Assembly: GCA_001897445.1 (NCBI GenBank)
Contig: MKSX01000027.1
Coordinates: 62,001 to 126,000 of the forward strand
Direction of reading: 5' to 3'
DNA: 64,000 nucleotides
DNA from: Alphaproteobacteria bacterium 33-17
Lineage (GTDB): Bacteria > Pseudomonadota > Alphaproteobacteria > Rickettsiales > 33-17
The notes under the pieces are model-generated. The model worked only from the letters and a program-made list of their open reading frames with translations, did no database searches and was not told the origin of the DNA. How positions within the stretch are numbered: the stretch's first letter is position 1; every line of letters begins with the position of its first letter. Shown here piece by piece: positions 34,168-43,312 of this stretch. Made by a program: the position numbers and the translations under genes.

Positions 34168-35455
34168 ATCCAAAAGATTTAGCATAGTATTTTTAGCGTT
34201 ACTAAGTTTTAGTAATCAGGCTTTTTCTTTAAATCTTATACGAGATGCTGAAATAGAAGAGTCTTTATCATCTATAACGCGTTCTATTTCTAAGCATTCT
34301 CAGCTACATGGCGACCTTAGCGTTTATATTGTAGATGACAATAAAATCAATGCTTTTACGCCAGGTGGTAATCAGATTTTTATAAATACTGGTATGATAC
34401 TTAAGTGTAAATCATATGATATGATTGCTGCGGTTATTGCCCACGAAATAGGGCATATGCAGTCTGGGCATAAAATTTCTCGTAGGATGAACATAGAAAA
34501 TGCTCAAATGCTTGGTGCTATGGGTATGCTGCTAAGTTTAGGTAGCATAGTGGCAACTGGTGCCAGTGAAGGGGTCTTTGTTGGAACTCTTTCGGGGGCT
34601 GAAGCTATGCAAAGATCAGTTCTTAAGTTCTCAAGAGATCAGGAAATTGCTGCAGACGTAGCAGGGGCGCAGCTTTTAGATAAGGCAAATCTTGGTTATA
34701 AAGGCGCAATTAAAGTACTCGAGAGCCTTAAAAGATACGATAAAGTTATGAAGGATGAGTATTTATCTACGCATCCATTTGCGTCTGAACGAATCAAGTT
34801 GTACAAAGGTAAGCAAAGTGAAGGTGCTTTGGATGAAACTTTAGCTTTTGCTTATAAAATGGCAAGAAGTAAAACAGAGGCTTATACTTTACCAAATAAA
34901 GGCGTTAATGAATTGCCCTTACTTAAAAGTAATAGCCCTGAAGATATATATGAAAAAGCAATTATTGAATATCGTAACTACAGATACGCAGATAGCCTGA
35001 AAAATATAGAGCATTTATTGAAAGTAAAGTCAAATTATGCATATTTTCATGAGCTTAAAGGGATGATATTATTTGATTCGGGTAAGTGGCTGGATGGCAT
35101 TGCAGCAATGGACAGGGCAATTGATCTGTCTAAAAACCCAGATCTTCTTAAAATTCAGAAAGCCTTATATTTGCTTTCAGTCTATGACAAAAACCGTGAT
35201 AAAAATAACTTAAACAAGGCAGAGAAGGCGCTACTAAGTATAAATAATGAAAATGATATTTATTATAAGCATCATTTGCTTGCCAGAGTTTATGGTAAGC
35301 TCGGTAAGTCTACAAGCGTTGAGTATCACTTGGCTGAAATGAACTTTGCGATTGGTAATAAAGAAAGAGCAAAACTTCATGCTCAGAAAGCCCTGAAATT
35401 TAAAGACTTACTTAGTAAGTATCAAAAAACAAGGCTTAAAGATTTTGTTGAATAG
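34157..35455 (+). CDS. Periplasmic M48-family metalloprotease with TPR-like C-terminus (BepA/YfgC-like)
   Basis: 432 aa. Signal peptide to about residue 24 (FLALLSFSNQAFS). Zinc-protease motif H96-E-I-G-H100 followed by the distal ligand region FSRDQEIAADVAG, and HPFASERI, as in BepA/YfgC and LoiP. The C-terminal half (~245-420) is helical with TPR-like pairs (AIIEYRNYRYADSLKNIEHL, GMILFDSGKWLDGIAAMDRA). BepA controls outer-membrane protein assembly. It is the third gene of an apparently Fur-controlled operon, overlapping FTR1 by 11 nt. Confidence 0.9.
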   Translation: MLNKSKRFSIVFLALLSFSNQAFSLNLIRDAEIEESLSSITRSISKHSQLHGDLSVYIVDDNKINAFTPGGNQIFINTGMILKCKSYDMIAAVIAHEIGHMQSGHKISRRMNIENAQMLGAMGMLLSLGSIVATGASEGVFVGTLSGAEAMQRSVLKFSRDQEIAADVAGAQLLDKANLGYKGAIKVLESLKRYDKVMKDEYLSTHPFASERIKLYKGKQSEGALDETLAFAYKMARSKTEAYTLPNKGVNELPLLKSNSPEDIYEKAIIEYRNYRYADSLKNIEHLLKVKSNYAYFHELKGMILFDSGKWLDGIAAMDRAIDLSKNPDLLKIQKALYLLSVYDKNRDKNNLNKAEKALLSINNENDIYYKHHLLARVYGKLGKSTSVEYHLAEMNFAIGNKERAKLHAQKALKFKDLLSKYQKTRLKDFVE

Positions 35456-35464
35456 ATTTAATGA

Positions 35465-38290
35465 CTATGATAAATCCATAGCCATCAAACCATTATTTAT
35501 ATCATCAACCATATTTCTAAAGTTTTTTAAAGAATCAGAATCTTCTTTTACATAACCCAGAATACGACTGGTAATATTATCAGGAAGATTTCCTATTTTG
35601 AAATTTTTACCAACCTGTGAAAATTTAATGTAAAAACTAAACCTGTTAAAACTTAAAAACTCATTTGGCTTATAATCCATTGCAACCATATTGGATATAT
35701 AAGGCATAGCTTTTTTAAGTTTATCAAAGCTTATAGGCAAATTTTTAAAATACGAAAGTGGAATGTTTGGTAGATTTCTTTCTTGTAAAAATTGACTAAA
35801 TTCCTTCTCTTCATTTTCAAGTTTGCTAGCAATTGGCTTATCTTTGATAGCAGAGTAATACTTATTTTTTAAACTGGAAATTGGCCATAGTAAGTCAACT
35901 ATATCAGTACGCTTATTCATTGAAGCCTTACGTAATGCGCTGCACTTAGATGTTGTAGTTAAGTCATTGATATGTGCATTGTTTTTTATTAAAAGCTCAA
36001 TGATATTTTTATTGCCTTTGTCTACTGCCATATATAATGCATTTCTGCCATACTTGTTTCTGATATTAAGATCTACGCCATTAGCTGTAATAAGTTTTGG
36101 AGCTATATTATAATATCCTGTAAAAATTGCTCTTTGTAACGGGGTGAGGTCATATTTATCTATGATATTAGAATTGGCACCACCAGCAATAAGCTTTTCC
36201 AATATTTTATCTTTGCCATAATAAACAGCCAGATTTAAAGGGGTATAACCCTCTCTATCTTGAATATTAAGATCAGCATGATGCTCGATTAGAAATTCGA
36301 CAGCTTGTAAATTGTCATCTTTTACGAATAGATGTAACATTGTGTTTCCATCTTTATCTTTAATATTTAGATCTGGTTTGCTTCTTATTATGCGTCTTGC
36401 AATAGAAAATTGTTTGTTTTTAAGGGCAAAATATAGAGTGTTTGAACCATCTGGAGCTGTGATATAAAGATCTGCGCTAGTGTTTGCAATATAATATAAC
36501 ATTAAATTTTGTAACACTTCCTTGCTATTACATTTTATTGCCCAATAAAATACATTAAGACCATCATTATCGTGAGCATCAATATCTGCGCCTTTCTGTA
36601 AAAGTAGTGTAGTTACTTTATCTGAAAAGTTTCTTGCTGCTATAATTAGTGGCGTTGCTCCATTAGCTCCGCGAGCATTGATATTTGCTCCATTTGCGAT
36701 TAATAGCTTAGCAAATTCAGGGTTTGAATGTGAGGCTGCTACATGAAGTGCAGTGTCATTTCCTGGAAGCTGATAGTTTACGTTTATATTGCTATCTATA
36801 AACATTTGTACATAAGAAATGTCTGATCCTCTGCATGCGTAATGTAGAACTGTGTGTCCTGAATTGTCAGCAATATTAATATCAGCATTATGTTTGATGT
36901 AAAGTTCAATGAGTTGCTTTTTATTAGAACTTAGCGCTACATGCAATGGGGTTTGACCGAGTGCATTCTGAGCGTCAATATTTGCTCCTCTATTTAAGAA
37001 TTTTAAAGCCGTTTCAGCGTTAAGCCAATTAGATATATGATGAAGCGGTGTTGTATTTGAGTTATTTGTAATATCAACTCTGGCATTATTATCTAATAAA
37101 TAATCTAAGATTTCTTCGCTAAAAGCCTTAAAATCTCCTTTTTCATTTTTTTGCGCCAAACATATTAATAAAGGCGTATCTCCTTTTATATCCTGCGCAT
37201 TGATATCGCTTCCATTACTAATTAGCATTCTAACAATGTGAATATTTTGATTTTCCACGGCATAATGAAGCGCTATGCGATTATTTTTATTTACAGTGAC
37301 AGGATTTGCGCCTTTTTCTAATAATATTCTTACAGCTTCTTTATTTCCTGATATAGTAGCCTCATGTAATGCGGTGTTGCCAAATTCATCCTGTATATTA
37401 ACATCTGTACCTTGCTCTACTAAGTACTGGAATATATCATTTTTTTTGTATTTAAGTGCGCAACTTAAAGCACTTTGATTATTTTGGCATTTTGTATTAA
37501 CCGAAACGCCTTTGTTGATAAAAGCTTTTACAGCATCCAGTTTGCCATTTTTAATTGCAATTTCAAATGGTGTTCCCCCAAATGGTTTTAAAAAGAAATC
37601 AACATTTGCTCCTTTATCTATAAGAAGCTCAATAACTTTGTCTCTTCCATAATCAGCAGCTAAGTATAAAGGAGATTCATATTGTCTTGTGCTATCTATA
37701 TTTTCTATTTTTGATCCCTGGTTAACTAAGTATTCTACAGCTTCATAGCTTCTGCTTGTGATTGAGGCATGGAGAGGAGTATAACCATGAAAATCCATTG
37801 CATGGATATTAGCTTTGTTTTGTATTAGTACTTTCATAACATCAATATGACCATTTTCGGCTGCCAGATGCAATGGGGTTTCCTTATGATCAGCTAAAGC
37901 GTCTATGTTAGCCCCAAATTCAATTAATAGCTTAACAATTTCTGTATATCCATGCTCCGCTGCCTTATGCAGAGGTGTTTCTTTTTGAGAATCAGCATAA
38001 TTAGGATCTTGACCTTTCTCTAAAAGCTTGCGTGCTGATTTAACTAACCCATTCTCGATTGCCCAAATTAATGGTATGCGGTGATAGTGGTCAGTCAGAT
38101 TGATATTGGCATTATTATCAATTAATAATGCTGCCGCGTCATCTTGATGATGAATTAATGCCCAGTTTAAGGCTGTAGAGCCCAGGTTATTTTTCTCATC
38201 AATATTAGTATTTCCTTCCAGAAGTCTTTGAATTTCTTCTAAGTTTCCTTCTTTTGCAGCTTTATGCAAGGGAATTTCTTTGTCATACAT
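35465..38290 (-). CDS. Large ankyrin-repeat protein (~24 repeats) with C-terminal F-box/PRANC-like motif
   Basis: 941 aa. From residue ~5 to ~810 I count about 24 ankyrin repeats with good consensus (TPLHKAAEHGYTEIVKLLIE, TPLHLAAENGHIDVMKVLIQ, TALHVAASHSNPEFAKLLIA, NALYMAVDKGNKNIIELLIK). The last ~100 residues are not ankyrin and include GNLPDNITSRILGYVKED followed by SDSLKNFRNM, which resembles the F-box/PRANC start LPxxIxxxILxY found at the C-terminus of Orientia and poxvirus ankyrin proteins. No signal peptide. Candidate host-interacting protein recruiting a ubiquitin ligase (inference). Convergent with the M48 gene, 9-bp gap. Confidence 0.9.
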   Translation of the reverse strand: MYDKEIPLHKAAKEGNLEEIQRLLEGNTNIDEKNNLGSTALNWALIHHQDDAAALLIDNNANINLTDHYHRIPLIWAIENGLVKSARKLLEKGQDPNYADSQKETPLHKAAEHGYTEIVKLLIEFGANIDALADHKETPLHLAAENGHIDVMKVLIQNKANIHAMDFHGYTPLHASITSRSYEAVEYLVNQGSKIENIDSTRQYESPLYLAADYGRDKVIELLIDKGANVDFFLKPFGGTPFEIAIKNGKLDAVKAFINKGVSVNTKCQNNQSALSCALKYKKNDIFQYLVEQGTDVNIQDEFGNTALHEATISGNKEAVRILLEKGANPVTVNKNNRIALHYAVENQNIHIVRMLISNGSDINAQDIKGDTPLLICLAQKNEKGDFKAFSEEILDYLLDNNARVDITNNSNTTPLHHISNWLNAETALKFLNRGANIDAQNALGQTPLHVALSSNKKQLIELYIKHNADINIADNSGHTVLHYACRGSDISYVQMFIDSNINVNYQLPGNDTALHVAASHSNPEFAKLLIANGANINARGANGATPLIIAARNFSDKVTTLLLQKGADIDAHDNDGLNVFYWAIKCNSKEVLQNLMLYYIANTSADLYITAPDGSNTLYFALKNKQFSIARRIIRSKPDLNIKDKDGNTMLHLFVKDDNLQAVEFLIEHHADLNIQDREGYTPLNLAVYYGKDKILEKLIAGGANSNIIDKYDLTPLQRAIFTGYYNIAPKLITANGVDLNIRNKYGRNALYMAVDKGNKNIIELLIKNNAHINDLTTTSKCSALRKASMNKRTDIVDLLWPISSLKNKYYSAIKDKPIASKLENEEKEFSQFLQERNLPNIPLSYFKNLPISFDKLKKAMPYISNMVAMDYKPNEFLSFNRFSFYIKFSQVGKNFKIGNLPDNITSRILGYVKEDSDSLKNFRNMVDDINNGLMAMDLS

Positions 38291-38449
38291 ATCAAATTAC
38301 CGCTAAAAATATAAATAGTTTATTAACTTATATCATAATTTAGTGTAAATATCAAGTTATGAGTAGGCTGTAAATTAACTCAAGATTAATGCTTGGGTAA
38401 GTAACTGTTATATATATTTTTTTTATATTTTTGAAGAAAGCAAAATAAG

Positions 38450-39454
38450 TTATAATTTACCTAAAAACTGCTCAGCACTATTTATAAGATTCATTATAAT
38501 GTCTTTAGCAGGTTCGATCTTTTTTACAAGCCCAACAGATTGACCGGCCATAAGAGAGCCGTTTTCTACATCACCATCTACAACGGCGCGACGCAGCGCA
38601 CCCGCCCAGTAATGCTCGATTTTGAGCTGAGCATCTTCCTTAGATAGTTCGCCTTTATAAAACTGATTAATAACTTCTCTCTGAAATTTTAAAAATTCTT
38701 TAGTGCCTTTATTATCAATGGCTCTTACTGGAATAACAGGGAAGTTTTCATCAAGCTGAACGCTAGCATTTGCATCTCTTGAGTTTGCTTTAACAAATGC
38801 ATTCTTGAAGTTTTCGTGAGCAATAGATTCGCTTGCGCACACAAACATAGTGCCTAACTGGCAGCCAGCTGCGCCTTGAAGTAAGTATGTTGCAATCATC
38901 TCGCCTGAACCAATACCGCCAGCAACAAATACAGGCACTTCGTCTTTAATATGTGGTAAAATTTCCTGGACTAAAACCGAAGTAGAAACGGGTCCAATAT
39001 GTCCACCTGCTTCCATGCCCTCAATAACAATAGCATCAGCACCTGATTTTATGAGCTTTTTAGCAATAATAAGAGCTGGGGCAAAGCATAAAACTTTCAC
39101 GCCTGCTTCTTTAAGCTTTTGAATATGCGCGGTTTTTGGAAGCCCTCCGGCTAAAACTACATATTTTATGCCTTTGTTTATGCAAACATCAATAAGCTCA
39201 TCCATTTGAGGATGCATAGTAATTAAATTAACGCCAAAATTCTTTTCGGTTAGGGCAAAGGTTTTATCAATTTCTTTGCTCAACAATTCTGGAGGCATTG
39301 CAGAACAGGCAATAACACCAAATGCGCCTGCATTTGAAATTGCTGCAACTAAATTAGCCTCACTTACCCACGACATTGCGCCAGCAAGTATAGCATGTTC
39401 GCACCCTAAAAAGGAGCAGCCCTTATTCATAAGGGCTTTTAAATTTTTGCTCAT
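38450..39454 (-). CDS. Nitronate monooxygenase / FabK-like flavoprotein
   Basis: 334-aa FMN TIM-barrel enzyme. Visible: GAMSWVSEANLVAAISNAGA, NFGVNLITMHPQMDELIDVC, GADAIVIEGMEAGGHIGPVS (family-typical GGHxG), VFVAGGIGSGEMIATYLLQG AAGCQLGT and the C-terminal MAGQSVGLVKK. Length and motifs fit both nitronate monooxygenase and enoyl-ACP reductase II (FabK); the ending GQSVGL is like FabK. I cannot separate them by eye. Confidence 0.88.
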   Translation of the reverse strand: MSKNLKALMNKGCSFLGCEHAILAGAMSWVSEANLVAAISNAGAFGVIACSAMPPELLSKEIDKTFALTEKNFGVNLITMHPQMDELIDVCINKGIKYVVLAGGLPKTAHIQKLKEAGVKVLCFAPALIIAKKLIKSGADAIVIEGMEAGGHIGPVSTSVLVQEILPHIKDEVPVFVAGGIGSGEMIATYLLQGAAGCQLGTMFVCASESIAHENFKNAFVKANSRDANASVQLDENFPVIPVRAIDNKGTKEFLKFQREVINQFYKGELSKEDAQLKIEHYWAGALRRAVVDGDVENGSLMAGQSVGLVKKIEPAKDIIMNLINSAEQFLGKL

Positions 39455-39479
39455 ATTAACTTAATTAGATTGTTAGTTT

Positions 39480-40169
39480 TTATATATCAGCAACAGATGC
39501 AGAAACTGTTTCAGGCTCATTTAAAACATTATCAACTGTTACATTAAAGCTAAGCTCATTAGTGTTTCTTGTGAGTTCAAGTTTGCCATTTGTATTTTCA
39601 AGTAATCTTGAAGTATATAAATATAGTACGTTTTGGCTATTGAAAACTAAATTAAGGTTTTTGTCCGCAAGGATTTTTACTGCGTCATTTTCAACTTTAA
39701 CGCCTTGTGGGCTGTAAGCTTTTGTTATAAAAGAAATTTTGCCTTCTTTAGCATTATCAATTTCAATATCAACTGAACCGCCATAAATTAAACTGCTTGC
39801 AACTATTAAAACTGAGATAATCAAAGCTTTAGATGCTGCGCTTGTCATGTTAATTTCGTCAGGGCGAGTTAAATTTTTCCAGTTAAAAGTAATGGGCTTC
39901 TCAGAAAAATAAGCGCTTATCATCGGTTTGATTTTGTTTAAGCTTACTTCAGAGTTTGCAGGAGAATAACCAAGTACTGCTTTAAATAACTCTAATCTTG
40001 AAACAGCCTGAGATGAACTTAACTGCATAAGCTCAATAGCTTTTTGATGAACATCTGAGCGGGATTCCTTTAAAAATTCTGCACCGTTATTCATCGCCCC
40101 AACAGGGCCTGCAAGATCATGAAAAACTTTTGACATTAAAAGTTGAGAAACTTCAAAATCGCTAATCAT
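39480..40169 (-). CDS. chpT: ChpT-type histidine phosphotransferase
   Basis: 229 aa. N-terminal dimerisation helix with the phosphoacceptor H17 in KVFHDLAGPVGAMNNGAEFL, matching the ChpT/DUF2328 pattern 'HDLxGPxGAINNG'. The C-terminal ATPase-like domain is degenerate, as in ChpT. In alphaproteobacteria ChpT relays phosphate from the hybrid kinase CckA to CtrA and CpdR, controlling cell cycle and flagellar genes. The hybrid kinase at 5400-7610 may be another donor. Neither CckA nor CtrA is in the window. Confidence 0.85.
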   Translation of the reverse strand: MISDFEVSQLLMSKVFHDLAGPVGAMNNGAEFLKESRSDVHQKAIELMQLSSSQAVSRLELFKAVLGYSPANSEVSLNKIKPMISAYFSEKPITFNWKNLTRPDEINMTSAASKALIISVLIVASSLIYGGSVDIEIDNAKEGKISFITKAYSPQGVKVENDAVKILADKNLNLVFNSQNVLYLYTSRLLENTNGKLELTRNTNELSFNVTVDNVLNEPETVSASVADI

Positions 40170-40369
40170 TGTTTACCACCTAAATTGTTAAAGATATCTG
40201 TATTACAATATACATAACCGCAATTTTTGCAATATACAAACTAATTTTTAGTATAATGCAAATAAATTTAATTATTTATAATCAAAAAATTGTAGAAAAG
40301 GTATAGATTTTTAATATTATTAAACTATACTTAGTTTTAGTGTAATCATCTGATTTAAAAAGAAATATT

Positions 40370-42661
40370 ATGACAAAAATTTCAAAAATTGCCGTTATCG
40401 GCTCTGGAACCATGGGGTCAAATATAGCCGCTTTAATTGCAAGCGCGGGCTATAGTGTTTTATTATTCGACATTGCGTCAAATGATAAAGACAGATCTTC
40501 AATAGCAAAAAAAGCTATAGAAAACATTCTTTCCAGTCCATTAAAGCCGCTAATGGACAAGAGTCTATCTAAAAATATTACGCCCGCTAATCTGGACGAT
40601 GACTTAAAAGAGCTGGAGTCAGTTGATTGGGTGGTTGAGGCAATTGTTGAAAACATTGATATTAAAAAAAATCTATATGCAAAAATCACCCAATACTTAA
40701 GTAAAACAGCTATCATCTCATCTAATACTTCAACTATCCCCTTAAAGGATTTGGTTAAGGATTTAGATGAAAATTTTGCAACTCAATTTGTAATAACTCA
40801 TTTCTTTAACCCTCCGCGTTATCTTGATTTATTAGAGTTTGTTACTTTAGAAAATACTAAACCTGAAGTAATTGAAACTATTAAAAATTTCTGTGAAATT
40901 ACACTAGGTAAGCAAATTGTAAACTGTAAGGACACGCCAGGATTTATTGCTAATAGAATAGGTTGTTACTGGCTGGAGCAAGGATTAAGAATAGCTATTC
41001 AGGAAAATGTACCGATTGATATGGCTGATAAAGCTGTTGCAGAATATACAGGAATACCTAAAACAGGGGTATTTGGGTTATGGGATTTAATAGGAATTGA
41101 CCTAATGCCGATGATAACAAAATCAACCGTGTCAAATTTAAGTGATTCTGATGATTATGTTAAAATTAGCAAAGATAAAGTTGATATTGTTGATAAATTA
41201 ATTGCAGAAAAGCGTTTAGGCAGAAAAACAAAGGCAGGATTTTATAAAATTGAAAAATCAGACTCAGGAAATAAGACTTTAATAACTGACCTTAAAACTG
41301 GTGAGTACATTGAGTCATCTGGTTCAAAAATTGAGAAAATTGAGAATTTAAAATATATTCAGTCACTTCCTTCTAACTATGGTCGTTTTGTATGGAGACT
41401 TACCTATAAAATGCTGAATTATGCAGCTGGCTTAATCCCATCGGCAGCTTATAATATAAAAGATATTGATACTGCTATGAAAGAGGGGTATGGCTGGAAG
41501 TATGGTCCTTTTGAGCTTATAGATATGCTGTCTGATGATAAGCAGGTTGGGGCTGAATGGTTAAGAATTCACATTGAAATATTAGGTGAAAAGCCAGCAC
41601 TATTGCTTAAAGAAATAGGTAATAAAAAGTTTTATAACAATGATACTTATTTTGATAACGGCAATTATAAGCCAGTATCGCAAGAAAATATCATAACTTA
41701 TAAAAAGTTATCTACACTTCCACCAATTATTGAGTCCAAATCAGCAAAACTAGTTGATATTGGTAATGATATTTTATGTTTAATGCTAACTAATAAAATG
41801 GGTGTATTAGATAGCGATGCTTTTGATGTCATTATTAAATCTGTAAGCTATATGGATAAGAACCCTTTCGACGGAATGATTATAGCGGGAGATGAAGATA
41901 ATTTTTGTGCAGGTGCAGATGTTAATAATTTTATAGCCTATCATGAAAATAAAGAATTTGATAAAGTAGCTGAATTATTAAAACATGGTCAGCTTGCTAT
42001 GAATACTATTAAAAACTCAGTAAAACCTGTTGTTTGTGCTATAAATGGTGTGGCTTTTGGAGGGGGATGTGAGCTTGCCCTTCATGCAAAAGGCGTTCAA
42101 GTTCATGCTAATAGTAAAGTTGGCTTAGTAGAAACTCGTATAGGTCTTATACCTGGCTGGGGTGGATGCAAAGAAATGGTAATGAAACCATTTAGAAGTA
42201 CTAATATTACAAGACCTTCGCAGGAGATTGTTAATAATTTTAATTTAGTATTTAATGCCATTAATAGTGATTCTGCTATAGAAGCAATTAACTTGGGCTA
42301 TTTAAGCGTTAATTCGACGCAAATTACTTTTAATAAAAAACGCCTGCTCGAAGATGCTAAACAATATGCCATAAAACTAGCTAAAAATAAAACACTTGCA
42401 TATCCATCATTTGTTATGATCGATGCCGAGCTAATAAATGATAAAGTAGCATCCCTTGTTGATGTAGCAAATTTGTTACCGCACGAAAAGAAGATAATGG
42501 AAATCCTGCTTAAGATCTTTACTACTAAGGGTAAATCTATTATAAAAGATGAGGAAATGAATGATATGGAAGTTGATGGCTTTATAGATTTAATTAAAAC
42601 GGATGCTACATATCAGCGCATGGTTTCGCTTATTAAAAATCGTAAAGTTTTGAAAAATTAG
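40370..42661 (+). CDS. Bifunctional 3-hydroxyacyl-CoA dehydrogenase / enoyl-CoA hydratase
   Basis: 763 aa. N-terminal NAD-binding domain with GSGTMGSNIAALIASAGYSV, NTSTIPLKDLV and VITHFFNPPRYLDLLEFV; C-terminal dehydrogenase helices (KDTPGFIANRIGCYWLEQGL; KAGFYKIEK); then a crotonase domain from ~residue 460 (CAGADVNNFI; INGVAFGGGCELALHA; GLVETRIGLIPGWGGCKEMV). Domain order (dehydrogenase first) is the reverse of E. coli FadB. Catalyses two successive steps of fatty-acid beta-oxidation. Thiolase and acyl-CoA dehydrogenase genes are not adjacent. Confidence 0.93.
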   Translation: MTKISKIAVIGSGTMGSNIAALIASAGYSVLLFDIASNDKDRSSIAKKAIENILSSPLKPLMDKSLSKNITPANLDDDLKELESVDWVVEAIVENIDIKKNLYAKITQYLSKTAIISSNTSTIPLKDLVKDLDENFATQFVITHFFNPPRYLDLLEFVTLENTKPEVIETIKNFCEITLGKQIVNCKDTPGFIANRIGCYWLEQGLRIAIQENVPIDMADKAVAEYTGIPKTGVFGLWDLIGIDLMPMITKSTVSNLSDSDDYVKISKDKVDIVDKLIAEKRLGRKTKAGFYKIEKSDSGNKTLITDLKTGEYIESSGSKIEKIENLKYIQSLPSNYGRFVWRLTYKMLNYAAGLIPSAAYNIKDIDTAMKEGYGWKYGPFELIDMLSDDKQVGAEWLRIHIEILGEKPALLLKEIGNKKFYNNDTYFDNGNYKPVSQENIITYKKLSTLPPIIESKSAKLVDIGNDILCLMLTNKMGVLDSDAFDVIIKSVSYMDKNPFDGMIIAGDEDNFCAGADVNNFIAYHENKEFDKVAELLKHGQLAMNTIKNSVKPVVCAINGVAFGGGCELALHAKGVQVHANSKVGLVETRIGLIPGWGGCKEMVMKPFRSTNITRPSQEIVNNFNLVFNAINSDSAIEAINLGYLSVNSTQITFNKKRLLEDAKQYAIKLAKNKTLAYPSFVMIDAELINDKVASLVDVANLLPHEKKIMEILLKIFTTKGKSIIKDEEMNDMEVDGFIDLIKTDATYQRMVSLIKNRKVLKN

Positions 42662-42676
42662 AGAAAGAGGCATTGC

Positions 42677-43192
42677 TTGAGTAGATTAGATAAAAACATT
42701 AAGAAATTGGTTCTTGATTTTATACTTAAGAATATAACTCAGGTAATAAATGCAGTATTCGCGACCGTTGATCCTCCAAAAGAGGCAGTAAGATTTTTGT
42801 ATCAAAGATTATACTTTGCCTATGCCAGTGAGAAGGCTGTAGTTATTAATAATATTTCTAAGCTGGAAGAACTTTCAAAAGATGCGGTGAAAAGTGATTT
42901 TCAGGCAAAAATGGTGCTAAAAATTACCAGACCTATTGTTAAAATTAACTTTCTTGTTAAAGCTGAGTCCAAAATCTTTGAAATGATGAAAATACCTGCG
43001 GATTTTGATACTAAAAACAAAGAAAACGTTCAGCTAATTATTAATTACGCAGATAAAGTATTATCTAAATTTATCGATGATATGTTTAAATTCCAGAATG
43101 AAAGCACTTCATCTTCAAGGGATGAAGTTGTAGAGCGGGTTACAAAGTCCGTTGATAGCCTTTTTAAGGTTGATAACGAATTTGAGTTCTAA
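42677..43192 (+). CDS. Unknown small helical protein
   Basis: 171 aa, unrecognised. All-helical and Lys-rich: NIKKLVLDFILKNITQVINA, EAVRFLYQRLYFAYASEKAV, KITRPIVKINFLVKAESKIF. No signal peptide, membrane segment or known motif. Start is TTG at 42677 with AGAGG 6 nt upstream. It follows the beta-oxidation gene by 15 bp, so they are probably one transcript. Confidence 0.65.
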   Translation: MSRLDKNIKKLVLDFILKNITQVINAVFATVDPPKEAVRFLYQRLYFAYASEKAVVINNISKLEELSKDAVKSDFQAKMVLKITRPIVKINFLVKAESKIFEMMKIPADFDTKNKENVQLIINYADKVLSKFIDDMFKFQNESTSSSRDEVVERVTKSVDSLFKVDNEFEF

Positions 43193-43312
43193 AACTTTAA
43201 TATCGAATAATTGAATTTTTCACAAAAGTTAATTTATTATCATATTTAGCTTGCGCAAAGTATTGATTTTATGTTATTTTTAAATTAGTAAATTTATTAA
43301 TGGTATTGCAAT

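Noticed and set aside
35465-38290. Periodic ~99-bp similarity suggestive of a DNA repeat array
   Set aside because: It is explained by 33-aa ankyrin repeats; the DNA copies are divergent.
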